From Microcoleus sp. CAWBG506 (GTDB taxonomy: Bacteria; Cyanobacteriota; Cyanobacteriia; Cyanobacteriales; Microcoleaceae): a stretch of 64,000 nucleotides of DNA. The position numbers and the translations under genes are program-made. Each line of letters starts with the position of its first letter. Position 1 is the stretch's first letter. Where the stretch lies: positions 173,082 to 237,081 of the forward strand of contig JAHREW010000004.1 of NCBI GenBank assembly GCA_020883125.1, read 5' to 3'. Below are positions 7,746 to 14,938 of this stretch, one piece after another. The notes under the pieces are model-generated. The model saw only the letters and a program-made list of their open reading frames with translations, did not search any database and was not told where the DNA came from.

Positions 7746-8072
7746 GTGGAAAGAATTCCAAACGAAGCCTTAGTAGTTCGTGGCGGTCGTAATCGCCCAG
7801 AAGATATTAAACGCAGCACCGGAACTCACCCCAGCGGCATCACGGGTATTTCTGTAGAATGTGCAGTAGAATTATCTGTAGCAGAATTAGCAATGACCAT
7901 CCCTCATGGACAAGTTGGTGTGACAACAGTGGGTGAGGTGCGATCGTCCAATGGAGATGTCATCCGTACTTCTGGAAGAAGCCCAAATCATGCAACATTA
8001 ACAGGCTTAACACCAGAACAAACAAGTCTGCTGCTGACACCAACGATTGCTAACCCATCACAACCATCCTGA
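7746..8072 (+). CDS. Small conserved-looking protein of unknown function
   Basis: 108 residues with a GTG start at 7746. The sequence has a defined, Gly/Thr-rich composition (VVRGGRNRPEDIKRSTGTHP, ISVECAVELSVAELAMTIPH, TSGRSPNHATLTGLTPEQ) with no membrane segment or signal peptide. It is followed after 13 bases by a second small gene with a good ribosome-binding site, so the pair is probably an operon. Their place next to two toxin-antitoxin modules is compatible with an accessory pair of similar kind, but no known toxin or antitoxin motif is visible. I do not recognise the family. Confidence 0.6.
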   Translation: MERIPNEALVVRGGRNRPEDIKRSTGTHPSGITGISVECAVELSVAELAMTIPHGQVGVTTVGEVRSSNGDVIRTSGRSPNHATLTGLTPEQTSLLLTPTIANPSQPS

Positions 8073-8085
8073 GTGGAGCAAAAAT

Positions 8086-8346
8086 ATGAATTATCCCAGA
8101 ATCTTTGCAGACTTTCATAATGCAGATGAACAAGGTCGCCTTCGCCTAAATTGCGTTGGTACAATTGAAGATTTGAGTCGCCAAAATATTAAGTTGCAAG
8201 ATGGTCAATTACTAGCATTTTATGACGAAGAGTTAGAAGTCGATGGCGTGGTGCAATATTCAGAAGAAGAAAGTCTTTGGGTTGCAGCAATTGATTGGAA
8301 GCAAATTAAGCAGTTAGAAGATATGCTTGTTCAAGCAACAGTCTAG
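8086..8346 (+). CDS. Small acidic protein of unknown function, paired with preceding gene
   Basis: 86 residues from the ATG at 8086, preceded by GGAG with 7-base spacing; the longer frame from 8047 would overlap the previous gene and lacks such a site. It starts MNYPRIFADFHNADEQGRLR and ends with an acidic segment (DGVVQYSEEESLWVAAIDW). It is soluble, with beta-strand-like alternation. The tight coupling to the gene at 7746 suggests joint function. No family assigned. Confidence 0.65.
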   Translation: MNYPRIFADFHNADEQGRLRLNCVGTIEDLSRQNIKLQDGQLLAFYDEELEVDGVVQYSEEESLWVAAIDWKQIKQLEDMLVQATV

Positions 8347-8522
8347 TGCGATCGCCCTTCACACCAAATACCAAACACTGCGATAATTGTACGAGTTGCG
8401 ATGCTTGAGTAAAAAAGAGCGATCGCCCTTTTTTTTTCAGACGCTCGATCGCCTAAAACGAAAGATCGATCGCCCTTCACACCAAATACCAAACACTGCG
8501 ATGATTGTACGGAGTGCGATCG
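8347..8522. repeat. Two copies of a ~55-bp HIP1-bounded repeat
   Basis: Units at about 8347-8402 and 8467-8522 share GCGATCGCCCTTCACACC, AAATACCAAACACTGCGAT and TTGTACG(A/G)AGT(T)GCGAT. Two further copies lie at 10037-10135. Between these two units is GAGCGATCGCCC followed by eight or more T, which could act as a weak terminator. Confidence 0.75.
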
Positions 8523-8546
8523 ACAGAATAAATGAGAAGTAAAATC

Positions 8547-8948
8547 TCACGAATTTGCTGCCCAAAGAATAGTAATATCGCTGTATTGCTTGAACATTGA
8601 ATCAGCACTCACAAGCGTCATCTCCTCGATCTGAGCCTGGGCAATTAGCATTCGATCAAAGGGATCTCGATGATGTAATGGTAACGCAGCCGCCCGCAGG
8701 GCATGAGGTGCTGTAATTTCCAACGATCGCACATCTAACTGTATCATACGGCTAGAAATGTAGGTATCTATCGGTTCTGGCAGTGGCAACTTTCCGAGCG
8801 CAACTTTGATACCCATTTCCCAGATACTAGCAACAGAAAACCACAATTCGTTCGTTTCATCGGCAATCTGTGCGATCGCCTCCTCATTCAATCGCTCTGG
8901 TTGGGCAAACCACCACAAAAAGCACTGCGTATCCAGCAATAGTTTCAC
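8547..8948 (-). CDS. vapC: PIN-domain toxin, VapC-type ribonuclease
   Basis: 133 residues, complete PIN domain. Acidic metal-binding residues are in the expected places: D6 (LLLDTQCFLWW), E44 (SIWEMGIK), D95 and D98 (LHHRDPFDRMLIAQA) and D116. VapC proteins cut tRNA or rRNA when freed from their antitoxin. The ATG overlaps the end of the antitoxin gene by four bases (ATGA, 8945-8948), the usual coupling. The RDPFDR-type motif places it in the branch usually paired with Phd/YefM-like antitoxins, which agrees with its partner. The target RNA cannot be predicted from sequence. Confidence 0.9.
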   Translation of the reverse strand: MKLLLDTQCFLWWFAQPERLNEEAIAQIADETNELWFSVASIWEMGIKVALGKLPLPEPIDTYISSRMIQLDVRSLEITAPHALRAAALPLHHRDPFDRMLIAQAQIEEMTLVSADSMFKQYSDITILWAANS

Positions 8949-9190
8949 TTTTCATCCCCCTCGAATGCGGTCAAAATATCTTTTGGCAAAGGATCGTTAA
9001 AGTCCTCTGGCAAAACAAATCTCCCTCGATCTTGCCCTAAACTAGCTCGTCGATTAGATGAAGTACGAAACGGCACCAACTTCGCGATTGGGATGTCTCC
9101 GTTTGCAATAATGATTTCTTCTCCCAATTCTACACGCAACAGTAGTAGTGAGAGATTTGTTTTAGCTTGATGGATATTTACAGTTTCCAT
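8945..9190 (-). CDS. Phd/YefM-family antitoxin
   Basis: 81 residues. The N-terminus METVNIHQAKTNLSLLLLRV followed by GEEIIIANGDIPIAKLVP is the standard Phd/YefM DNA-binding fold; the C-terminal 35 residues (LGQDRGRFVLPEDFNDPLP) form the toxin-binding tail typical of antitoxins that partner PIN toxins. It precedes and overlaps the vapC gene, and would repress its own promoter. A 10-bp inverted repeat lies just upstream (9231-9298). Confidence 0.9.
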   Translation of the reverse strand: METVNIHQAKTNLSLLLLRVELGEEIIIANGDIPIAKLVPFRTSSNRRASLGQDRGRFVLPEDFNDPLPKDILTAFEGDEK

Positions 9191-9230
9191 GCTCTTAAAA
9201 AATTAAGTCTATAAGTTAAGTTTAGTTCGA

Positions 9231-9298
9231 TGGTGAGAGTTCTGCAAGATCGAGTTTATGAATGCTCTACAAATACCACCCGGCGCATACTCTCACCA
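9231..9298. promoter_or_regulatory. Spaced 10-bp inverted repeat between two divergent toxin-antitoxin operons
   Basis: TGGTGAGAGT (9231-9240) and its exact reverse complement (9289-9298) are 48 bases apart. The pair lies in the spacer from which both toxin-antitoxin operons are transcribed outwards, so a shared or looping operator is possible. Confidence 0.35.
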
Positions 9299-9364
9299 AA
9301 ATTAATAGCGATCGCCTTAGTTCGATCGCCCGTCACAGCAAATACCTTCTGACTGCAATTACAG

Positions 9365-9370
9365 TATAAT
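9365..9370 (+). promoter_or_regulatory. TATAAT -10 box of second toxin-antitoxin operon
   Basis: An exact TATAAT overlaps the first in-frame ATG (9369), which argues that translation starts at the downstream ATG at 9408 instead. No good -35 hexamer is visible. Confidence 0.4.
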
Positions 9371-9407
9371 GAGTAAACATGATCAGCGTAAAAATTGCAC
9401 AAAAATC

Positions 9408-9629
9408 ATGACTATCGATCTAGAGATTTTTCAAACAGTCGTCAAGATGCCAGAATCTCTCAAACAAGAGATATTGCATTATGCAAAATATTTACTTGAG
9501 AAACACGCAAAAACTGAATCATCTCCAGAACAACTTGAACAACCTCATGGTTATGGTAGCTGGGCCGGTCAAATCGTTATGTCTGATGATTTCGATGAAC
9601 CGCTGGAAGATTTAAAGGAATATATGTAA
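9408..9629 (+). CDS. DUF2281-type antitoxin
   Basis: 73 residues from ATG 9408 (MTIDLEIFQTVVKMPESLKQ), chosen because the earlier ATG at 9369 falls within the likely -10 box. A helical start (ILHYAKYLLEKHAK) and the ending YGSWAGQIVMSDDFDEPLED are the hallmarks of DUF2281 antitoxins, in which the tail blocks a PIN toxin. The PIN gene begins two bases after this stop. It is a different antitoxin family from the neighbour at 8945-9190. Confidence 0.85.
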   Translation: MTIDLEIFQTVVKMPESLKQEILHYAKYLLEKHAKTESSPEQLEQPHGYGSWAGQIVMSDDFDEPLEDLKEYM

Positions 9630-9630
9630 C

Positions 9631-10011
9631 ATGGAATTTCTTTTAGATACTCATGCCTTTCTGTGGTACTTGCTTGGCGATTCCAATCTCGGTAGTAAAG
9701 CAAAAGAAGCGATCGATACTAAAACAGGTTTGTATTTTAGTATTGCCAGCCTGTGGGAAATATCCATTAAAATTAATGTTGGTAAGCTGCAACTGAATCG
9801 GTCATTTGAATATCTGCCACAAGAATTGGAATACATTAACGCTCAAATTTTACCAATTACGTTTAAAGACACTGAGATTTATGCAAGTCTTCCTCTGCAT
9901 CACCGAGATCCGTTCGATCGCATTTTGGTAGCACAGACGATGAATAATTCGCTGGTTTTGATTAGTCGTGATGAGGCTTTTGATGCTTATCCAATTCAGC
10001 GGGTGTGGTGA
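9631..10011 (+). CDS. vapC: PIN-domain toxin, VapC-type ribonuclease
   Basis: 126 residues with a complete PIN signature: D6 (FLLDTHAFLWYL), E43 (SLWEISIK), D93 and D96 (LHHRDPFDRILVAQ) and D114. It is translated directly after its DUF2281 antitoxin (one intervening base). It is a clear relative of the toxin at 8547-8948 but differs at many positions, so the two modules are divergent paralogues that happen to be adjacent, not a recent duplication. Confidence 0.9.
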   Translation: MEFLLDTHAFLWYLLGDSNLGSKAKEAIDTKTGLYFSIASLWEISIKINVGKLQLNRSFEYLPQELEYINAQILPITFKDTEIYASLPLHHRDPFDRILVAQTMNNSLVLISRDEAFDAYPIQRVW

Positions 10012-10036
10012 TGAAGAAGGCAAAAATGTGAGATTA

Positions 10037-10135
10037 GCGATCGCCCTTGGCACCAAATACCAAACACTGCGATCGTTGTACGGAGTGCGATCGCCCGTAA
10101 CACCAAAAACTGCGATTATTGTACGGAGTGCGATC
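10037..10135. repeat. Two further copies of the HIP1-bounded repeat
   Basis: Units at about 10037-10092 and 10083-10135 share ACCAAATACCAAACACTGCGAT or a shortened ACCAAAAACTGCGAT plus TTGTACGGAGTGCGATCG with the copies at 8347-8522. The second unit is shorter by one internal block. Confidence 0.7.
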
Positions 10136-10270
10136 GTCCTTTGTTGTTTCTGATGAGCGATCGCCTAAAACATTGTTTCCATATAAGAATCCAGAAACTT
10201 CGAGCAATTCTAGTTTAATTCAAAGCTGTTCACTTTTGCCAGTATCTCGTGACTGATGACGAATGACTAA

Positions 10271-10564
10271 CTAATGCAAGAACTTACGAACTTGATATTC
10301 GCGACTTTCGGCGATCGGCATTTGTAAATCCCCCATTTTAGCATCCAACTCATCGATTAGACTTTGCGGCACCGACTTCCACAACTCTCTAGTTTGCCAG
10401 CGAATCAACATCACCACCTCATTCTCCACCGGATCTACCCAAGTTTCCTTGCCCAAAAAACCGGGGAAACTTCTTAATCCAGCAGTCCAAACTTCCTCGT
10501 CTCGCTGAATAAATGCTTCCCACTTTTCGTGAGGTACTTTAAATCTCAGCCACTCGATTACCAT
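10271..10564 (-). CDS. TIGR03792-type small cyanobacterial protein (ABM-like fold)
   Basis: 97 residues. VIEWLRFKVPHEKWEAFIQR, the GFLGKETWVDP block and VVMLIRWQTRELWKSVP match the uncharacterised cyanobacterial family TIGR03792, related to dimeric alpha/beta-barrel monooxygenase-like proteins. No cofactor residues are evident. It ends a minus-strand pair with the kinase at 10591 (27 bases apart), so co-transcription is likely, though a functional link is not established. Confidence 0.8.
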   Translation of the reverse strand: MVIEWLRFKVPHEKWEAFIQRDEEVWTAGLRSFPGFLGKETWVDPVENEVVMLIRWQTRELWKSVPQSLIDELDAKMGDLQMPIAESREYQVRKFLH

Positions 10565-10590
10565 ATTATTTCCCCTTTGTAAATAGCTAA

Positions 10591-12801
10591 TTAACCATTG
10601 CCGATCGCAATTTTAACAATTACCTCAGTTCCCCGTCCCGGCTCAGAAACGTATTCCAATTTGCCGCCATGTTTTTCTACTACTAAATGTCGGGATATTG
10701 ACAAACCCAAACCCGTACTCGTGCCTGGAGGTTTAGTTGTAAACAAAGGGTCAAAGATGCAGCCCAGGACTTCTTCTGTCATGCCTGGCCCGTTGTCGCT
10801 AATGGCGATCGCCACTTCGCTTTCCCCTACCATTTCCGTCCGAATCCGAATTTCGGGATTTAGTATTTCACCTGCGGAGCCGTGAGGGGATAAATAAGCA
10901 TGGTCTTTGATTGTACCATATTTATCAGAATCTTTTACCCCTTTTTCCAAGGCATCGATCGCATTTGTTAACAGGTGCATGAACACTTGATTGAGATGTC
11001 CAGGATAGCAATGGACTTGTGGCAAATCACCGTATTCTTTAACTAGAGAAATCCCGGTTCGTCCGCCTTTCGCTTGCAGGCGATTTTGCAAAATCAGCAA
11101 AGTGCTATCCAACCCCTCGTGGATGTCTGCGGACTTCATTTCAGCTTCGTCGGTACGGGAAAATAGGCGGAGCGATCGCACGACATCGCGAATTCTTTCC
11201 GAACCTACCTGCATAGAATTTAGCAGTTTCACCAAATCTTTTTTGAGAAAATCTAAGTCTAATTCTTCGATGTAATTTTGAATTTCTGGCACTACACTGG
11301 GATAATATTTTTGGTAAAGTTCCACCAATTGCAACAGATCTTCAATGTAGCCTCTAGCGTGGCTGACATTGCCGGAAATAAAACTAACTGGATTGTTAAT
11401 TTCGTGGGCGACTCCAGCCACCAATTGTCCCAGAGATGACATTTTTTCCGTTTGAATCAATTGAGTTTGAGTGCGCTGCAACACCCACAGCATTTGTTCC
11501 AATTTTGCTGCTTGCTGTCGCAGGCGTTCCTCGGATTCCTGCAAAGCTGAGAGAGCTTGTTTCCTGTCTGTAATGTCCAATCCTACAAACACAGCCATGG
11601 TATTTTTTTGGTATTTTTGAGCAACAATTAAATAAGTTTTGTTTTCTCCTTTAACGCTGGCTGTTACTTCTTCCGATGTGGTTTTATCAGTGCTGGCAAA
11701 AAACTTGTAGACTAAATCGTTAAACTTGGAACTTGTTTCTAAAAAACCTACTTTTTGACCTACAAATATTTCAGCAGGCATTTGGTAAGCAGCAGCTAAA
11801 TGGCGGTTAACTCCCAAGTACCGCAAATCTGAACTTACCCAAGAAACTAATCCGGGCACGGCATCCAAGACGGCTTGAAGTTGCTCTTTGGCTTCTAAAA
11901 GTGCTGATTCTGCTACTTTGCGATCGGAGATATCGCGGGCGATCGCGCAGTAGTATTCTTCACCGTCGGATTCAAAATAATTGACTTTTACTTCTACGGG
12001 CAAACTTTTGCCTTCTTTGGTTTGACACAGGGATTCAAAAGTCAGACAATTTTGTTCCTTAATTTGACTACAGTGAGTCTGCCAATCTACTAAGGATAAC
12101 TGGGGATTTATGTCGCTAACTTTGAGTTGTTGCAGTTCTGACTGAGAGTAGCCGAGATTGCGACAAATAGCTTGGTTGGCGTAGCATATTTGACCTTCTG
12201 AGGTAGTGAACAGGACTAGATCGGGGCAGGTATCGATCGCCAGTTTAGTGATGTGTGCTGGTGTTTCTGGGCGATCGGTTTTGATCTCCGATGGCAAAGG
12301 GCGATCGCCATGATGTGAGGAGATGCGATCGGCTAAGGATGAAGTAGATAGAATCAAACCTCCGATCGCCCCGTCGCTATTTTTCCAAGGTTTAAAGGCC
12401 CATTTGATGGCTTCGGCAGTGGCGCCGGGCCCGGTTTTTTTGGCGATCGATAATGTCGATGGCGCTTCGACAAACTCGGTATATTCTAAAACACCAGCCA
12501 ACATAGCGCGGATGGTTTGCTGCCAATATTGGGCCAGATGAGGAAACAGTTCCCAATGAGACTGGCCGATGACATCTGGGGCACTTAAGTTACAAGCTGT
12601 TTCCCAGGGACGAGAAACAGACAGATAGCGCATTTCACAGTCTACCATTGCTACGGCGTCAGGGGAATGCTCCACAAACCGCCGAAATTGCTCTTTAATC
12701 TCAGACACGGTTGCCTCTGTCAGTTTGTGGGTAACGAAGGTTGGACGATCGGCATACCTTTCCAGTACCTGACTTTTTTGCTTAACTGGCCTAGTTTGCA
12801 C
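10591..12801 (-). CDS. PAS-containing sensor histidine kinase
   Basis: About 736 residues from the GTG at 12801, preceded 12 bases upstream by AGGAGG; a TTG at 12837 is an alternative start. Three PAS regions (about residues 40-160, 180-300 and 305-420) are followed by a coiled coil and a HisKA dimerisation domain with the phospho-acceptor His in SLGQLVAGVAHEINNPVSF (about H466). The ATPase domain has its N box (LLTNAIDAL), G1 box (SDNGPGM) and G2 box (STGLGLSI). No transmembrane segment was seen, so it is a cytoplasmic sensor. Its partner response regulator is not adjacent. The ligand is unknown; the last two PAS regions lack an obvious flavin or haem motif. Confidence 0.9.
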   Translation of the reverse strand: MQTRPVKQKSQVLERYADRPTFVTHKLTEATVSEIKEQFRRFVEHSPDAVAMVDCEMRYLSVSRPWETACNLSAPDVIGQSHWELFPHLAQYWQQTIRAMLAGVLEYTEFVEAPSTLSIAKKTGPGATAEAIKWAFKPWKNSDGAIGGLILSTSSLADRISSHHGDRPLPSEIKTDRPETPAHITKLAIDTCPDLVLFTTSEGQICYANQAICRNLGYSQSELQQLKVSDINPQLSLVDWQTHCSQIKEQNCLTFESLCQTKEGKSLPVEVKVNYFESDGEEYYCAIARDISDRKVAESALLEAKEQLQAVLDAVPGLVSWVSSDLRYLGVNRHLAAAYQMPAEIFVGQKVGFLETSSKFNDLVYKFFASTDKTTSEEVTASVKGENKTYLIVAQKYQKNTMAVFVGLDITDRKQALSALQESEERLRQQAAKLEQMLWVLQRTQTQLIQTEKMSSLGQLVAGVAHEINNPVSFISGNVSHARGYIEDLLQLVELYQKYYPSVVPEIQNYIEELDLDFLKKDLVKLLNSMQVGSERIRDVVRSLRLFSRTDEAEMKSADIHEGLDSTLLILQNRLQAKGGRTGISLVKEYGDLPQVHCYPGHLNQVFMHLLTNAIDALEKGVKDSDKYGTIKDHAYLSPHGSAGEILNPEIRIRTEMVGESEVAIAISDNGPGMTEEVLGCIFDPLFTTKPPGTSTGLGLSISRHLVVEKHGGKLEYVSEPGRGTEVIVKIAIGNG

Positions 12802-13202
12802 GGTTGGGGAAGTCCTCCTGATCTGTCTAGTTGGCAAAAAATCAACGCAGAAATCTGGTTTTTCGATCCAAATACGGCGTTAAGACTTTTAATTCTGTCA
12901 AAAAACCGGTTTATTTGGTCAGGAGTGGGTAAATCCTGAAAAATTCTATTTAATACAAAAATGCTTTGTCCCTGATGAACTCGATCGGCTAATACCCTAG
13001 AGGGGGTCTCACCCATCATTGATATCATTTTCGATCGGGATCTGTCTATAGGCGATCGGAAAATTTCGCTTTAAATATCAGATTCAAGTCTTAACAGCCT
13101 GTTTGGGAAATGTCTCAGACTCAGTATTCTCAGTATTATTGCGTATTGCCAGAGGGTAAATTGATGCGCTCGCGCAGATTTATAAAGACTCTGAAATTTA
13201 AT

Positions 13203-14396
13203 TCAGACAAATTTGTACGTAAATTCACAGGTAAAATCCACTCTTCCTTTCCGTAATATTGCGGGGTCTAGTCTTTCTGTGGTATTGCACGTCATCAAAA
13301 CTACGAGTTTTTGCTGAAATTGAATACCATGTTCATCTATGACACTTTGATACAAAGTTCCATCCAACAAACTCAGAATATGTTCAGTTTTATTACTACG
13401 TTGGGCTGAAACAGTCGATCGATCCTGAGCCAAATTATCAGCTTCATTGATAATGATACAAATCCGCTCTAAATAACTCGGCGGCACAAAATTTTCCACA
13501 GCATCGTGGTCTAAGATACAAATCACATAACCAAGGGGAACTAAAATTTCCTTAGCAACGGCTTGAGTCCAAGCAGTTTTGCCAGTCCCTGGTGCGCCGC
13601 TGATCAGAACAGCCAACTGATTTTGGTCAAGAATTGCCTGCTGAACACTATCTGTAAAACTTTGAACATCGGCGGGAAAAGTCCGAATTTGGTACTGACT
13701 ATTCACCTGTCCAACGCGGCTTTTGTATCCACTCAGAATCACTGCTAAATTGTAAGTTGCTTTCCTGACCATTGGCGCAATGTTTTGGCAAATTAGAGTG
13801 TAGCGCCGCTTTCCCCTATCGTAGCTGTCTATTTGTAACCAGCAGGATGCGTCAGCCCAATAAGCATACACAGTACCCAAAACTTCCAAGCGTTCCCAGC
13901 TCATAAATCGTTCCGGGGGATAGGAAAAATTTCTGTCCATAAATAGCTGGGTAATGCCATCGGGCTTACCCAACAAATCCAGAATTTTGAAAACAGTAAT
14001 TTCTTGGAGTTTATTGAGAACATATTCGATGGGAATGCTGGCGCGACTGACTAATTGTACCACTGGTGTTTCGGTGGTCAATACATCTTGGAAGCGATAA
14101 TTTGGGTAAACTTGCTGGGGAGTGATGTAATCCCAATATTCGTCAATTTCGTAACGAGTATTTTCGGAAAATATATTTAAAATATTGGCAAACCAACTAT
14201 ATTGATGTCGTCCCATTGCATCGGCAATATCGCTGGCTATATCTAAGGTTTTTTGAGTTAATTCCTTGGGGTCTGTTGCCACTAAGTGCAGGAAGTGTTC
14301 CCAGTCAAATTGTCGATATAGAGGTTGCCACCCCGCTCCTAGTAAGCCTCGGTTTTGAGGATTTTTTTGATTGTAATTGTTGTCGAAATCGTTCAT
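13203..14396 (-). CDS. BCS1-like AAA ATPase, cyanobacterial type
   Basis: 397 residues from the ATG at 14396 (an ATG at 14414 is also open; neither has a clear ribosome-binding site). The first about 240 residues are an uncharacterised N-terminal region; the ATPase follows. Numbered from the longer frame: Walker A GAPGTGKT (273-280), Walker B-like IIINEAD (320-326), sensor-1 N377 in MTCNTTERLDPAILRKGRVD, the last part with the RxGRxD pattern of BCS1-like AAA proteins. Walker B carries Asn where Asp is usual (INEAD), while the catalytic Glu is kept. The substrate is unknown. It is divergent from the hybrid kinase at 14939. Confidence 0.8.
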   Translation of the reverse strand: MNDFDNNYNQKNPQNRGLLGAGWQPLYRQFDWEHFLHLVATDPKELTQKTLDIASDIADAMGRHQYSWFANILNIFSENTRYEIDEYWDYITPQQVYPNYRFQDVLTTETPVVQLVSRASIPIEYVLNKLQEITVFKILDLLGKPDGITQLFMDRNFSYPPERFMSWERLEVLGTVYAYWADASCWLQIDSYDRGKRRYTLICQNIAPMVRKATYNLAVILSGYKSRVGQVNSQYQIRTFPADVQSFTDSVQQAILDQNQLAVLISGAPGTGKTAWTQAVAKEILVPLGYVICILDHDAVENFVPPSYLERICIIINEADNLAQDRSTVSAQRSNKTEHILSLLDGTLYQSVIDEHGIQFQQKLVVLMTCNTTERLDPAILRKGRVDFTCEFTYKFV

Positions 14397-14540
14397 ATAT
14401 ATTTTGAAGGTCATTGTATATTTTTCTTAACTTATGCTCATTTATTTATTTAGGCTTCGTTTGTGAATTTAGATACACAAATATTTTTTATTAATATGTT
14501 AATATTCTAGTTCCTCAATCCTCTGTTAACTAAATTTTAA

Positions 14541-14569
14541 TTTATTGTATTATACAATAATACAATAAA
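14541..14569. promoter_or_regulatory. AT-rich inverted repeat, 12-bp arms
   Basis: TTTATTGTATTA (14541-14552), loop TACAA, exact complement 14558-14569. An AT-only hairpin in a divergent promoter region is more likely an operator than a terminator. Confidence 0.4.
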
Positions 14570-14599
14570 GATACACATCTGTCAAGGTGTAGAAAAAAA

Positions 14600-14734
14600 A
14601 TGATAAAAATTGCTACCGATAGGAAGATGTGCCATGGATTACTCCAGGAACATAAATTATTTATGAATAATCTATACCTCTGTATTGAGTGCGGTAATTA
14701 CACAACAATTACCATAAAGCTAAGCAGGGGCTGA
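14600..14734 (+). CDS. Possible 44-aa small protein with a CxxC pair
   Basis: ATG at 14600 to TGA at 14734, preceded by AAGGTG at 10-base spacing. The frame starts MIKIATDRKMCHGLL and ends YLCIECGNYTTITIKLSRG, giving a Cys-x-x-Cys pair. The composition looks protein-like but no family is recognised and the frame is short. Treat as tentative. Confidence 0.25.
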   Translation: MIKIATDRKMCHGLLQEHKLFMNNLYLCIECGNYTTITIKLSRG

Positions 14735-14938
14735 CATTGCACACCGAATAATAAGAGTAGGCAGCGATGGAGGGGATAGTTATATAATTGATGTGACTCC
14801 AGACTAGGGGCGACTAGGGAGTCCCGTTGAAAATCAAAATCTAGCAAGTATTTCACTCCCAGGCGCGGTAAAAAAAACAGGGTAATGTCTGTGGGTATGA
14901 GTAAATAAGGTGTTAGCTATCAGGGAAAAAAAACAGCA

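Larger units (their letters stand above)
14415..14938. other. Divergent intergenic region
   Basis: About 520 bases between the AAA ATPase and the hybrid kinase. It contains a 12-bp-arm inverted repeat at 14541-14569 and a possible 44-codon small frame at 14600-14734 (both listed). Otherwise nothing recognised. Confidence 0.5.

Noticed and set aside
12720..13028. 102-codon minus-strand frame overlapping the 5' end of the PAS kinase gene
   Set aside because: It reads protein-like for its first 60 residues but shares 80 or more bases with the kinase in another frame, has no ribosome-binding site and no known domain. Its upstream half may be a leader or the relic of an older kinase N-terminus.
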